Assembly: GCA_944472155.2 (NCBI GenBank)
Contig: OX235272.1
Coordinates: 99,764,020-99,828,019 of the forward strand
Reading direction: 5' to 3'
DNA from: Trichobilharzia szidati
Taxonomy: Eukaryota; Platyhelminthes; Trematoda; Strigeidida; Schistosomatidae
Length of the DNA: 64,000 nucleotides
The notes below the pieces were generated by a model. It worked only from the letters and a program-made list of their open reading frames with translations, did not search any database and was not told the DNA's origin. Positions 1 through 11,015 of this stretch are shown in pieces. The position numbers and the translations under genes were made by a program. Each line of letters begins with the position of its first letter. The first letter of the stretch is position 1.

Positions 1-527
1 ATACCTAGAGTAATTAAATGTTTTAACATGATCTGTTCACTTCTTGGTACATTTGTTTTGCAAAGCCACAAGTGTGTAGCAGGTATATGTGTACAAGAAA
101 CATGTTAGTTCCAGGATCTAACTAAACAGAACAGTGAATTAATCGGGTATGAATATAAATTAGGTAGAACAACATGCCATGGAAAGATTAATTCAGTTTG
201 CAAGCCGTATACAAATGAGAGTAGCATTTTATCTACTTCTCAGATTAAGTATCAACAACTTTTATAGTGAAAATAGGCCAGCTGGATTCAAAAAGATAAC
301 AACAATGCCAGTGGCCTTATCACAATCTATACATTAAAGTGTCATAGTGACTCTTGGTTAAAATGAATATGAAGGGAAAAATTGGTCAAGAAAAGATAAT
401 GCTAGTCCAAAAAGTTTATAAATATCAGCATCAGATTATTTTTTCGAGATCTTCGTATTCTTAAGATATACTGAAACTGTTGCACATAAGAAAAAACACA
501 GGAAATATTAAATCACTACCAACTAAC

Positions 528-879
528 CAGATTAGGAGACAATGCAACTGGACGTGGAGGTAGTGGAGGAGGAAAACTGTCAGTAGACGGGCATGTTTTA
601 CGTCGGACATAATTAAGTGAATGAGTCCCATCATAGCATGGTGAAACAACATAATCCGATTTTGAAGGAGTTGTCATGTTATCTTTTGATAAGAGTAGAG
701 TCTGTTTGTCGCTTGAATTATGTGGTTCCATATTGTCATAATTATTCAATCGTATGGTCGATAGACGCGGTGGAGGAGGTCGCGGAGGTGGATCACGCCG
801 TTTCTGCTTGCTGTACTCAACATGTGATACATTATAAGACTGTCGTGTAGTAGGCGACTGAGGTAAAGCCCCGAGTGAA
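528..879 (-). CDS. Host gene exon, proline-rich C-terminal region (unidentified protein)
   Basis: Open minus-strand exon of 352 bases between an acceptor (TTAACAG at 886-880) and a likely donor (CTG|GTTAGT, intron from 527). The encoded stretch is basic and proline-rich, with RDPPPRPPPPRL near its start and FPPPLPPRPVAL near its end, both of the PxxP type that SH3 domains bind. Its first base completes the codon left open by the exon ending at 1224, so the two join in frame (GG|T). If the donor is not used, the frame stops at TAG 16 bases later, so this could be the last coding exon. Composition and splice signals differ from all the repeats around it. The family is not recognised; a cytoskeletal or trafficking adaptor is only a guess from the PxxP motifs. 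Confidence 0.7.
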
Positions 880-913
880 CTGTTAACAAAATTGGAAAAG
901 AAAAGAATTAACG

Positions 914-926
914 TTATATATATGTA

Positions 927-960
<34 letters not shown>
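914..960. repeat. (TA)n microsatellite
   Basis: Nearly perfect TA dinucleotide run with a few G interruptions, lying inside the intron between the exons at 1224 and 879. Confidence 0.95.
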
Positions 961-963
<3 letters not shown>

Positions 964-1223
964 GAACTACCACCAATCAGCACTTTCTTCTGCCTCAGTT
1001 AAAAGTTAACTGTGCTCAACTACATAAGATCATGGGAAGTATACAGTGTTCACGAAGTATACAATTAGGACACCCATAGCTATTTTAAAATAATCCCTAA
1101 AAGCTCTCTAGTTTGTGTATTTTTACTATTCACTGCTACGATTCGGAAAGGAGAAGTCATTATGCTTCACAGAAAACATATAATCTATCCAAAGACAACT
1201 CAGAACTATACATATAAGCTTAC

Positions 1224-1483
1224 CCAGTGGTTACGCTTTGTCCGTGTAAATAAATATCTTTATCATAATGACTAACGATCCTCTTTCCCTCCAACTGATT
1301 ATATCTACTGGGAATAGTTTCTGAGCGAAAGTTGGGAGATGTATGTGCAAAATCTGAATTGGGACGACTTTGAAACGATGGATAATTTATATCCTGCATA
1401 CGCGACATTATTGGTGCATGTTGAGGGTGCATATCTATTGAGCCCAAATGACTGCTTTTCCAGGAGGAAAGAGTTTGCTCAGC
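1224..1483 (-). CDS. Host gene exon (unidentified protein), upstream of the proline-rich exon
   Basis: Minus-strand exon of 260 bases with an acceptor preceded by a T-rich tract (GATTTTAG|GCT) and a strong donor (CTGG|GTAAGC). It reads AEQTLSSWKSSHLG onward without a stop and is rich in Ser, Asn, Gln, His and Met, a low-complexity linker-like composition. It starts in phase 0 and ends in phase 2, which matches the acceptor phase at 879 across a 344-base intron. No domain is recognised. It has no similarity that I can see to the mobile elements in the window, which supports a host gene. Confidence 0.72.
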
Positions 1484-2220
1484 CTAAAATCAAAGAAAAA
1501 AAGCAGGGAAAGAAAAGTTATGGCTTTGTTCTGTGTGTACATTAAACAAGTAGCAATGTAAATGAAAAGCGGATTAATAAGAAATCATATGAATAGGCAG
1601 TGTCTTGAATTTTAATATAATGATGCTAATACCAACCTGTAAATTTTAAATTACAGAAGTGATAAAAAAAGAAACTGAGAACTAATCAAAGATGAGCAAT
1701 CAATGAAATACATAGAGAATTAATATTCCTTATCAATAAATGAATATATTTGATGAATATCAAAAAGAAGACAATTTAAAACGAAGAAAAAAGATGTACA
1801 AAAGGATTTGGATTGAAATTACTATGTCTGTTGCATTTACAGATTAATCCTCCCTCACTAATAATAATAATATCCATAGATTGATTACGACAGTCATATA
1901 GACTCTGATAAACAGATCTAAAGTTCTTTTAGCAATCAAGAGGAGACAATAAGTACAAAATCTTTGGAAAGACACCTTAAAACTTCCCATGGCCTGTTTT
2001 TATTCAGTCTAGCACTATGCAAGGTGTTGCGCGATGCTTATAAGTATGGTAGTAGTAGATTTATTTTCTCAACTTCGTAAATTTGTACATTATGTATTCC
2101 TAGTAATCTATGTAAAAAATGAAAATGAAAAGCATACAGAAATTGCAGTACACAAAGCAGTTAGATTTAGAGAGTTCAATACAATATCAATATTATATAT
2201 ATATGTATAATATTGATATA

Positions 2221-2426
2221 TTTTTATTTTTTTATTTTTTTTTTATTTTTGGTTACAGCTTGATGCCACACCGTATTTTCAGTACAGATATGGAATTTTC
2301 AGCATGGATATCGGTAGCCCAAATTTCAGGCCGACCATAGATATCGGGTGTGCGTCGGCAGGGGATCGAACCCCGGACCATGTGCATGGTCGGCGAGAGT
2401 CCTAACCACTGTGCCACCGACGCACA
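2221..2426 (-). mobile_element. SINE B copy 1 (tRNA-derived)
   Basis: Minus-strand SINE of about 205 bp. The head (2426 to about 2349) is tRNA-like: a G-rich acceptor stem GTGCGTCGG pairing with CCGACGCAC, an A-box-like TGGCACAGTGG and a B box GGTTCGATCCC. A unique body of about 120 bp follows, ending in an A/T-rich tail (poly-T on the plus strand at 2221-2256). The anticodon arm is replaced by a 7-bp perfect hairpin around GACCATG/CATGGTC, so this is not a working tRNA. Confidence 0.85.
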
Positions 2427-2613
2427 TATATCTTTAAAAAGTCACCGAATGAGGAGAAACCAATTAAAGAAATGGAAATAATATTGGAAACCAAATTCCA
2501 CACGAGCATTTACAGTTTAAAACAGACCTAATGAGATGAAACATGCAATAAAAAAATATCTTTCTTGATTTGTTACTATCATTAATCTTCTCTATACAAT
2601 ACTTCACACTCAC

Positions 2614-2918
2614 AAAACGCCTATACCATTATTGGTTAAGTGAGTTTTGGTATTAGCCAACTTAAAGCTAAGATTTAAATTTAAATCTGTAGGATGACCG
2701 GTGAACAATGAATCATCAGGAAGTGGATGGAGGATAACACAGAATACTCTTCCAATCAAGTGAATAAACTGACGATGGAAACTACCAGCATAGCTTAAAC
2801 GATAGAATGTTGAGCTAGTAATCTTAAGTTCATCGGCTCGAATATTAGCGTGACTGACATTTTCATTCTCCACTATGCCCCAAAAGGAGTCTGTCAATCC
2901 AAAGTCATTCCGGTTAGC
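2614..2918 (-). CDS. Host gene exon (unidentified protein)
   Basis: Minus-strand exon of 305 bases with acceptor TTGATTAG|GCT and consensus donor GTTTT|GTGAGT. It reads ANRNDFGLTDSFWGIVENEN onward and includes SFHRQFIHLIGRVFCVILHP, which looks like an ordered amphipathic segment of a globular domain. Phase 0 at the start, phase 2 at the end. The phase of the next recognised exon (1483) is 0, so one further exon is expected between 1.5 and 2.6 kb and has not been found. No family recognised; codon use is unlike the PLE and RTE frames nearby. Confidence 0.65.
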
Positions 2919-3861
2919 CTAATCAATTAGTTAAAACAATTTTGTTGGAACGATATGATAATACCTCAATGCAACTAACATGTTAATGGAGATTCAAAAA
3001 CAGCAAATAGGCTCTTAGACTCTCTTATTTCGAGAACAAAATATATTGATCTTATCACTTTGATTGAAGTATTTTCGGTTTTTCTGTAGGATAAATATTT
3101 TTTTATTACTCCATTGAAACAATTAAAAGACTTGAGTTTTTCTAAAATTGCAGTTCTCCTGTTCAGTTTGATGACATTTACACATGGAGATTAGCAAATG
3201 TCCAGAATATCATTCAACGTATGCTGATAACAAATATTCATATTTAAAATAGATGGAAGCTAAGCAAATCTAAAATGTAAATAAAACTTCCCACAGAGAT
3301 GTTATTAATAAAATGCTACAAGCAAATACTTGAGATTATTTTTCAAAGACTATTTTAGTCTATAATAATCAAATTTTGAAAAGACGAAGTCAGTTTTTCA
3401 ATAAATTCTCATTTGCAGTTTTGAAGGTTGAAGTAAACAAAGTGATTTAGCTTAGAAGTACTTGTGTTAGCTGCGTCCTGCTTTAAATATCCCAGTCAAC
3501 CTGATAATCGTTTTAATAAGGAATATACTGAGGGTAGTGGCATTTGAACTCCAGCGTAATAGGTATTTAAAATTCTTTGTGTGCACATATCGCCTTTCGA
3601 AAATGATAATGGTTTTTAACAATTTCGGTAAATGATTTTACTACGCTAGAATTTATATTTTTGCACTGGTGTATTGTGCATGCATATGTGAGGGAATGAA
3701 GGTTATCAATGAGTCTATTCTTTTCTAGGTAAGCTTCCTTGATTGGACGACATTTGATCTTTTCTACAACAACTAATTAATAAAAGTTGAAGGGGATGGA
3801 GACCATCATTCATTTAGTCTAATAAAGACACTACTTGAGAATGGCTGACGACCACACTTTA

Positions 3862-4436
3862 CAGGTAAACACATAAAGCCGAAAATCAACGAAGAACAAC
3901 CTATCTCTGTGCCGAAGAAGATGCTATACATGAATGTGGCGTTCAAAGGCTACCCTCTGGCCGACATCCTAAAGAGAAGAATATCTAACACCCCGAAGAG
4001 AATATTCTTTGCTGCTACATTACGATCGGTATTCTCATGCCACCCATTTTTCTTCAACAACTCCAAAGATAAACTATCGCATATGACCACTTCTGTGTTT
4101 ATTTACCAATTTACTTGCTCATGTGGAGCGAGACAAATACATAGGTTGTTCTATGAGTGTTTTATCTAAAAGAGTCAGGGTATATTATCTCACTTGGCTA
4201 CGAAAAGATAACCGTGGATCAGTAAGGAGTGGTATAATTGAACATATATTCAACACTGGTCACTCAATATGTAAGTAGATTTCATCCGAAGTCATCTACA
4301 AAGTCAAAAGAAGCCTCCCGAGCAAGCTTTTGTATACTTTGTATTGCCGAGGTCTTATCGATCCGGATGGAAAACCTTGATTTATATACACAGAAGGAAC
4401 GTCTCCAACCCCTCTTCCTACCATGGGTATCATTCT
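3862..4436 (+). pseudogene. PLE fragment: RT-endonuclease linker and GIY-YIG C-terminus, decayed
   Basis: Plus-strand remains of a Penelope-like element. The first frame carries the linker that joins reverse transcriptase to endonuclease (VPKKMLYMNVAFKG, then RIFFAATLRSVFS) and the zinc-binding YQFTCSCGA start of the GIY-YIG domain, where the GIY-YIG motif itself has mutated (RQIHR in place of YIGRT). After a stop at 4167 the frame resumes with an EHIFNTGHSI block and the tail LYTQKERLQPLFLPW typical of this PLE group. Stops and frameshifts interrupt it at least three times. It is 5-prime truncated, with no reverse-transcriptase palm. Confidence 0.75.
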
Positions 4437-4746
4437 AAGTTCTACTACTTTGTTAATAATGCTTTTTTGAATTTTTGTATGACTTTTTAGTAACATCTTT
4501 TACTCAGCTAACCCTTTATTTACTCCTTCTACCTATTACTTAATTTATTTTGGACGCGATTCTCTATGTTCTTTCAATAACATCCTATTTTTCTGAGTAT
4601 CTTTCATATTACGCAACCCTTGCCAGTACTTACTAATCTTCACCCCCTCCTAGTTACAATGTGATTATTGATCATATTTCTGAAACACTTTGACGACCTA
4701 AACAATAACCCCAACTAACTTTTATTTTTGTTTGATAATCCTGATG

Positions 4747-4770
4747 TACACACACGCACACACACACACA
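4747..4770. repeat. (CA)n microsatellite
   Basis: ACACACGCACACACACAC-type run of about 24 bases, one G interruption. Confidence 0.9.
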
Positions 4771-4869
4771 ATAATTATACATAAATGCAGTTGTACAACT
4801 AAGTGAATATATTCGACGAAAAGAGACTCTTCGCTGAACTTTTTGTTCTTAAAGAACTTCACCATGTAG

Positions 4870-5570
4870 CTTTTGTCATGTTATTGGCGGTCTGCTTAAA
4901 TTTGGGCTACCGAAAAATCTCATCAATATTTCACATATATTTTCTCCCGTTTAGTTTGTTTAAATCTGATAAAATATGACCTTATTTATTTTTATTTTAT
5001 TTTTATTATAGCTTGAGGCCACACCGTATTTTCAGTACAAGTATGGAATTTTCAGCATGGATATCGGTAGCCCAAATTTCAGGCCGACCATAGATATCGG
5101 GTGTGCGTCGGCAGGGGATCGAACCCCGGACCATGTGCATGGTCGGCGAGAGTCCTAACCACTGTGCCACCGATGCACACCTTTAGTTACTTTTTATACT
5201 CTGACGAGTATTTAATGTACTTACAACTTGTTGATTCGCAAGTTTCTAGTTATCGTGAGAAAAAACGTAATCGTAGGTTGAGGAGTATTGCAATGCAAGA
5301 GACAGCTGTTCATGGGTTGTGTCCTTGGTTCACAGAATGGATTCCTGAAACTTTTCTACTTGCCTTTCAACCAAATTACATGCATTTACCGAAGAAGACA
5401 AAGAAGAGACATCATAATTTCTTCACATCAGGCAGAAGTGTTTCACATGGTCTACCATCACGTTATATATCATTTGAAGATTCTGGATCAAGATAAAATA
5501 TCTTGCTATGAACTATGCTGAAAATCTTGTATAATATATAAACGCTGTACAAAATAAAGTTATTATTATT
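4870..5570 (+). repeat. Repeat family E, copy 1, interrupted by SINE B copy 2
   Basis: Diverged third member of the repeat seen almost intact at 47985-48485 and 56385-56880. Shared landmarks are TTTGGGCTACC, AAATATGACCT, TTCGCAAGTT and a terminal AATAAAG. The SINE at 4982-5180 splits it directly after AAATATGACCT. This copy keeps the longest reading frame, about 90 residues after the SINE (SSYREKKRNRRLRSIAMQET to RYISFEDSGSR and stop), whereas the other two have stops in that frame. The AATAAAG close to each 3-prime end suggests retrocopies of an mRNA end. Parent gene not recognised. Confidence 0.6.
4982..5180 (-). mobile_element. SINE B copy 2 (tRNA-derived), nested in repeat E
   Basis: Same structure as the copy at 2221-2426 and very similar to it, including the B box (minus GGTTCGATCCC) and the head hairpin. 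The T-rich tail starts at 4982. The interrupted repeat resumes with ACCTTTAG after ending with ACCTTA, consistent with a short target duplication. The head shows one change in the acceptor stem (CCGATGCAC). Confidence 0.88.
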
Positions 5571-5702
5571 ATATTGTGTGTCTGACGGTATATTTCACTA
5601 ACATTTAGTCGTTCAGACGATAAGCGAATGTGTTGCAACAATCATCATTTCATTAAACCATCTTCCTATAAAGTGGGTATATATAATGATAAATGAATTT
5701 AC

Positions 5703-6038
5703 CTTTCGTGATAAAATATTCCAGTTGAATGAGGCCTCAGATTTCACACGTTTACTTGTATCTATTAATCCAGTATGACAAATACGTCCAGGATTTTTTA
5801 ATTTTTTAGCACGCAACCATTCAGGACTGCCAAAATTGATTTTTTTCCGCCCAATTTTCATTTCACATTTAGCAGAATTCAATGTAATGTTTGACAGGGA
5901 AGTTGTAAAAATTGGAGCAATTGATACAGAGGTTTTATACTGATAGATATGTTTTGCATGATCACGTAATTCACATGCTCTATATTCAAATGAATCAACT
6001 GTTTTATCCGGTGGTTGTCTTGAACGTTGATCTAAGAA
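5703..6038 (-). CDS. Host gene exon (unidentified protein)
   Basis: Minus-strand exon of exactly 112 codons, phase 0 at both ends. The acceptor has a strong pyrimidine tract (GGTTTTTTTTATTACTGCTTAG) and the donor is AAAG|GTAAAT. It encodes FLDQRSRQPPDKTVDSFEYR onward, then a basic segment around CEMKIGRKKINFGSPEWLRA and FNWNILSRK at the end. Joined to the phase-0 end of the exon at 29752-29619 it reads ESQTIQL-FLDQRSRQ, a plausible continuous helix; the intron would be about 23.6 kb and full of transposons. Family not recognised. A DENN-like C-terminal helix is possible but weak. Confidence 0.72.
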
Positions 6039-6554
6039 CTAAGCAGTAATAAAAAAAACCGAAAAACAAGGGGGATTTTGTAGGTATAGTCAGCAAAAAT
6101 AGAACAGTCGATAAGGTGGTTCACTCATACAAGATACGACTGAAATTAATTTATTTAAATCTCATGCAACGTACTCATGAAAACTTTGCATTGAAATAAA
6201 CACAACACTGTCACATAATAATGTCATATACACACGAGAGGTTAATTATGATTAACACTAGTGAGTGATCCACTATTACGAATTCAAATGCCTCCAATAA
6301 GTGCATTGCATAAAAGGTTACTCTGAATTCTTAACACTAATGTTGAGTCACTCAGTGCTTTTTATATGATTCAGAACCTTCGCGTGCGGGTGTCACAGAA
6401 AGCACTTACATTATACTACTGCAGACTTGCTATCAGTCCATACTGTGAAGACCAGATGGCTGACCAGGAAGAATAAGTAACAAAGAACTCTCGCAGACAA
6501 TGAACCAGTCAAAAACCTATTACCCAGCAAATATAACGGAAAAAAACAGATAGA

Positions 6555-6935
6555 TGGGATATATTTGAAACAGCTGGTTCTCTTTATCAGTTTGAATAAA
6601 GAAATAACGAACATATTTGCAGACAGGATAATACCAGGTCATTTTATGTCGTGCATTGATTCTCTTCAACTGCTGCCTACATCCTAAATAAATAAATCAT
6701 ATGTTACAAAATGGTCTCTGAACATACTTCTGTTTGCAATGACTTCAAGTTATAGATAGAGAGTATAAGCATAAGCAACCTAATTTCCAAGATGATGTAA
6801 GTAGACAATTATTTAGTGTTTCAAGAGTAACTATTTATATAGTTAGAGATGGAATTCAGATTTCTCTTGGAAACAAGGATGGAGTAGAGACAAAATGAAA
6901 AATAGAACAACAGAGTTAATCCATACATATTATGG
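6555..6935 (+). repeat. Repeat family D, single-arm copy
   Basis: About 380 bp almost identical, in the same orientation, to the left arm of the palindrome at 62895-63645 (for example GTCGTGCATTGATTCTCTTC and the block around AAGCATAAGCAACC). No coding signal in either strand. Identity is high, so the copies are young relative to the LINE relics. Confidence 0.8.
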
Positions 6936-7731
6936 TGGAGAGTTCAGGAGGGTGGGGCGGAGTGAATAGTGAAGCAAAATTAAAAGATAGATAAAATAAT
7001 TTAATTCAGTACATTTGGAACCAATTAAGTGAGTTTACCTCAGTGAGTGAAAATCAAAATCATGTTATGTATGAAACAGAACAAAACACAAAAGCACACG
7101 AACAAAATAATTACCATTATCAGGGTAGTGACAGATGAGTCACACTCTCTTTATATATGTATAGGTTGGATCAAAGTCTTTTGATGGTGGCAATGGCTTC
7201 TGCGAACCGAAGTAACCACGATTTTCTTTGTGAATTGATTATTTCGAAAGCCTGACTAATTTCAACTGTATGTCCCGTGTCAGTCAATTAAATGTCTGGA
7301 GATTTCACTTGAAAATACTTTGCTGCCTTTCATGGGGGGAGACTTTTAGGACATGCTTGGGGAATCTAGTAAACGCTCTCTTCTCAGTCCTTCCTATGCA
7401 CTTGAAGCATCAAGTGCAGGTGAAACGGTAAATGCATCTGGAGTTGACAGGAGTAGGATACTTATCTACTTTTCATTGTTCTTGCTTGAAAATCCTCATT
7501 ACCTGTGTGTCATAAGAATGTGTCACACATAATCGGCTTTCTAGCATTTTGTTGCCATACTACTAATAAGCAGTACAGTGGATGTAGTGTAAATGTTTCA
7601 CCTCACATTTTTTATAATATCTGAAATGTTACGGAAGTTATAGTACTGTACTATCAATACAATCCTGGGTCGCAAAAGCTATTCGTTATGATTATTTAAA
7701 TTTGACACTCTTTATTTTTTGTCTGTTATAG

Positions 7732-7830
7732 GCCTGCTGCCATGTCATTAAGTACTATTCTTTTGTCTATACAAGCGTTATTAGCTTCCCCAGGACCAGA
7801 TGATCCACAAGATGCAGTGGTAGCAAATCA
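7732..7830 (+). CDS. UBE2K: Exon of a UBE2K-type ubiquitin-conjugating enzyme E2
   Basis: Plus-strand exon of 99 bases, acceptor TCTGTTATAG|G and probable donor CA|GTACAT. It encodes PAAMSLSTILLSIQALLA followed by PDDPQDAVVANQ, the part of the E2 catalytic fold just after the active-site cysteine helix; the PDDPQDAVVANQY block is diagnostic of the E2-25K/UBE2K group. E2 enzymes take ubiquitin from E1 as a thioester and pass it on with an E3; UBE2K builds Lys48-linked chains. The exon does not contain the catalytic cysteine. The entry phase fits the conserved Trp codon before PAAM split as TG|G. No neighbouring UBE2K exon was found, and an RTE relic starts within 100 bases, so this may be a stranded exon or pseudogene piece rather than part of a live gene. 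Confidence 0.82.
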
Positions 7831-7904
7831 GTACATGACACGTATAGACTGAAGAAACCTTCAAGAGACATCTCAAGTGAAGACATCTCCAGTGAAACCC
7901 AAAT

Positions 7905-8090
7905 TAGAAGTGACGGTTTGGGCGTCCGAGAGTGATAGGGAGGATATCATGTGAAAAGGGAATAGAAGGTTATGAGCAATCGTGGAACCAGCTAAAAAAG
8001 ACAGTGAAATTTTGATGTGTTGTCAATCCCTGATGTTCAACTCGGAAGGTTAAAGATGACGAAGGCATTGGAAGGCATCATGTGATACTC
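7905..8090 (+). pseudogene. RTE-2 LINE 3-prime end, heavily decayed
   Basis: Aligns by eye with the end of the RTE-2 element at about 46050-46215: GGGCGTCC, then GATAGGGAGGATATC for GACATGGAGGAGATC, then AATCGTGG, and CAATCCCTGATGTTCAACTC for the GAAGCCCTATGTTCCACT tail. The reading frame is destroyed. Confidence 0.55.
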
Positions 8091-8631
8091 TCTGATTTGT
8101 ACACGATTTGCTCATAGTTCCCCAAGAAAATGACTTATAAATAAATATTTTTTTAAAAGCTTTTATTTACGAAAATCAGAGATATACAGGTAAATACATT
8201 TTGCTTATAAACTCAGACGTTAGTTTATTATGAAAACAGATGAAATATAAACTGAGCAAGCATGATAAGGTGCATAAGTAAGGTCATCATCTTATACGAA
8301 ATCTATTAGGTGACCTATTGAAACACAAATTTACTGTCATTTGCTTAACACTTCACTTCCGTGCATATAGAAAACGTGATAATACACCTTAATCATGTAT
8401 AAAGAAGTATTGCATTACATCCAAAGGTTGATTACTGGAAAGTGTTTTTCCTACTACCGGTTAGTTTACAAGACTAATGTTGGCAGTTCTTGTTGGCATT
8501 ATTAACTCTGAGTACAAGTGCTTTGATATTTCCTGTTATGTGTTTTTAACAGCCTATCCTTTCAAACCAGAATGTATATATTTTCTTAATTGGAATATGT
8601 TCACTGAATGTGTTTGCATACAGACCATTTG

Positions 8632-9262
8632 GTGTAATGTATTTGAGCAAGACATTTCGGACATTCTGGTCACAAACACACACGTACTTGTCAGGCACAG
8701 TTACATAGAAGGTAAGAAGGATGAATTATTACAATAAAGGTCAGGTCATGATCAAAAATAAGGGGTAGGAAGATGACATAAAGGTTTGGGGTAAGAAAAG
8801 GAAGGGAGTGAAAATGTCCCCAAATAAATTTAACCTTGGTCCTAAATTGGATTACCAAGGCAGGTTTAAAATAATATCAATATTGACCCGTCTCTAAGTC
8901 AGTAATACCTTTAAACCCATATATAAAACAAGGTTGGGTCACATACTTAAATTCATTGAAGCCTTGACAATAAAAAGGCTTAAACCTGTCTTATATGTCC
9001 AAAAGTTATTTGTTATTACTTTAAACCTGCTTTGGTAATCCAATTTAGAACCAAGTATCAATTTACTTCATAATATTTTCAACCCCTTCTTTGCTTTGTC
9101 TTTTCTTTCTTTCTTAAACACATCTTTGCGTCATCACCCTGACCATTATTTTTGATCTTGACCAGTATTGTAATTACTCATGCCTTCTATATGACTGTGT
9201 ATGACAAGTACGCGTGTGTGTGATCAGAATGTCCGGAATGTGTTGCGCAAATACATTACACG
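8632..9262 (+). mobile_element. PLE copy in an inverted repeat (palindrome 1)
   Basis: Arms 8632-8876 and about 9014-9262 are inverted copies of one PLE 3-prime untranslated end (shared AGGTTTAAA/TTTAAACCT and GTAATGTATTTG/CAAATACATTAC blocks). Between them lies a plus-strand scrap of PLE C-terminus that reads KTRLGHILKFIEALTIKRLK and VQKLFVITLNLLW, ending at the right arm. The right half is nearly identical, in opposite orientation, to the longer copy at 50840-51263. No reverse-transcriptase part is present. The left arm has diverged more than the right one. Confidence 0.8.
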
Positions 9263-9964
9263 TTTCAGATAAGCTACGTCTTCTTATTGTGTTGTCGAAA
9301 TTCATAGAGGGAACTAATTGCTTTAAAAATGATTTGGTGTTTCAGTGGATACCAATTAGTTGTGTTTAGGGATCTTTGATTATTCTGTTATTAGTTTAAA
9401 GAAGTGACTAGTTGCCTGAGTAAGCCTTTGTGGTGCCTGGATGTAGAAGAAGTCGAGGGTTTGGGTATTAAAGATAAAATCACCTCTTATTAGGGATAAA
9501 GGTACATTAAGTTGACGAGTTCAAAACAGGATAAGCGCGAAGAATACTGTTCCATATGGCCTGAAATGAATGACATTTGGAGAGAAGAATAAATTAAGAA
9601 AGCTTATGAAAGGGGAACAGGGATTTCGAAAAAAATATTTGTTATATGAAATTCGACATCATGAAACCAGAGGTATGTTCTGTTGTGTGGAAGTTTTGTT
9701 TAGTTCATTTAATTACTTTTAGTGTTTTAGAGAGAGAAAGAGATTAACTGGATTAAATTAACTTATTAATCATATGATTACTTATATTAAATTACACAGC
9801 AATATAATGCACAGAATTGTTGTGTTGTTACTTAGTGATCATGTGGCTCACCCGATCAATCGACACATTTCAAAACAGACTTTAATTGCTTACTATTCAG
9901 GTGAAATCAAGCAGAGAATACTAACGTTGTGCTAAAACAGTTGTGCATATCACACAAATGTTAG

Positions 9965-10200
9965 GAAAATAATAATCATAATAATGATTTTCTTTATTCT
10001 GCAGAAACGGTAATTATGGTAGTGTGGAATTTTCAGTATTCCGTGTAATATTACATACATCTAATTTACTCCACAACAACAACAAAACCAAAAGTTATAT
10101 TACACTGCCTACGTAACCAGAATTCATAACAGCAGCTTTTTGGTATTAGCAGTGACAATAAAGTTAAAAATGTACAGAAAGTGTTAAATGGTATTAATGT
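9965..10200 (-). mobile_element. CR1-like LINE 3-prime end, fragment
   Basis: The stretch with an AATAATAATCATAATAATG tract followed by CTTTATTC, GGAATTTTCAG and CATCTAATTTACTC matches the 3-prime ends at 35983-36130 and 51695-51800 when read in the same orientation. The minus strand therefore ends in GAATAAAG plus a TTA-rich tail. No coding part remains here. Confidence 0.55.
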
Positions 10201-10369
10201 AATGGCTAAAAGTGGTAGAAATAGCAGCAGTAAAAACTCTTCCTGAAACTGATTATTAACTAGATAAGCTCATAAGGAGATATAAAGCCATCAGAACATC
10301 GAAACCCATCATTTAACTCGCCACTAAGAAGGATGTATGTATCAAGCTACCCTACTTGGGTGATAATAA

Positions 10370-10750
10370 CGGCTAAGCACTTAAACAAAGATTGAACGCT
10401 GCAGTTAAAAAGAATTTTTATGCAGCTAAGATACAGATAACTGAGAATGTGAAGCCTTTAGATCCATCTAAGCCCTTGAAGTGCATGAAAAATGATGTCG
10501 CATCTCACTGTATCTATCAATTTAGATGTACTTGTGGTCATACATATATAGGCAGAACTCAGAGCTTCATGGTATACCTTTAGACAGCTTCCGAACCGAT
10601 TAATAATCGTGAAAACAGACGACTTATCTCTTCTACTGCGAAACATATTAAAGATACAGGACATAAAAATGATGTGATGAAATAGTTCAAACCTAACTAT
10701 AAGACATATTTGTGGAAAGCCCAGCGATTAGGAGTCCCAAACTATTAATA
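10370..10750 (+). pseudogene. PLE endonuclease fragment with intact GIY-YIG core motif
   Basis: Plus-strand PLE piece. It shows the linker (LNAAVKKNFYAAKIQI), the cysteine/histidine pattern and core CIYQFRCTCGHTYIGRTQS, and after a stop the block RRLISSTAKHIKDTGHKND. This is the endonuclease that PLEs use to nick target DNA. It belongs to the subfamily of the 51-kb copy, which has CGHTYIGRTHSS. The frame breaks at about 10580 and again near 10680; the reverse transcriptase is absent. Confidence 0.75.
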
Positions 10751-10781
10751 TCAGTAAAAAGTTTGAGCATTGTGGATTAGA

Positions 10782-10919
10782 TCAAATAAAGTATAATTAT
10801 ATTTCAATAGTTTACACACAATGATAAGTTTTGCTATTGTTAATTTTGCTCGAAATATTACCAATTACAAAACTTATCATTGTGTGTAAACTATTGAAAT
10901 ATAGTTATACTTTATTTGA
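10782..10919. repeat. Inverted repeat (51-bp arms) of a PLE-flanking sequence
   Basis: Arms 10782-10832 and 10869-10919 are near-perfect reverse complements (TTACACACAATGATAAG against CTTATCATTGTGTGTAA) around a 36-base loop. A third, single copy lies at about 11443-11500. It directly follows the PLE fragment ending near 10750, so it resembles the larger PLE-associated inversions at small scale. Confidence 0.85.
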
Positions 10920-11015
10920 GTCCCAAACTAGTCTGACTGTCGGGTACTTTCTGCAGGTTTTCCAATGGTTCTCCAGCCGATGTCAGCTCATGATGAAATC
11001 CTGCACAGAAACATA
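10918..11015 (+). mobile_element. SINE A copy 1, 3-prime part only
   Basis: Starts at GAGTCCCAAACTAGTCTGAC, the stem II part of the hammerhead-like domain, and continues through CAGGTTTTCCAATGGTTCTC and GATGTCAGCTCATGATGAAA, the family tail. The tRNA-like head is missing. Confidence 0.75.

Noticed and set aside
2350..2426. A tRNA gene
   Set aside because: A and B boxes are present, but the anticodon arm is a 7-bp perfect hairpin with no 7-base loop and a SINE body with an A/T tail follows. It is a SINE head.
5552..5575. Polyadenylation site of a plus-strand host gene
   Set aside because: AATAAAG occurs at the end of all three family E copies, so it belongs to the repeat rather than to a local gene.
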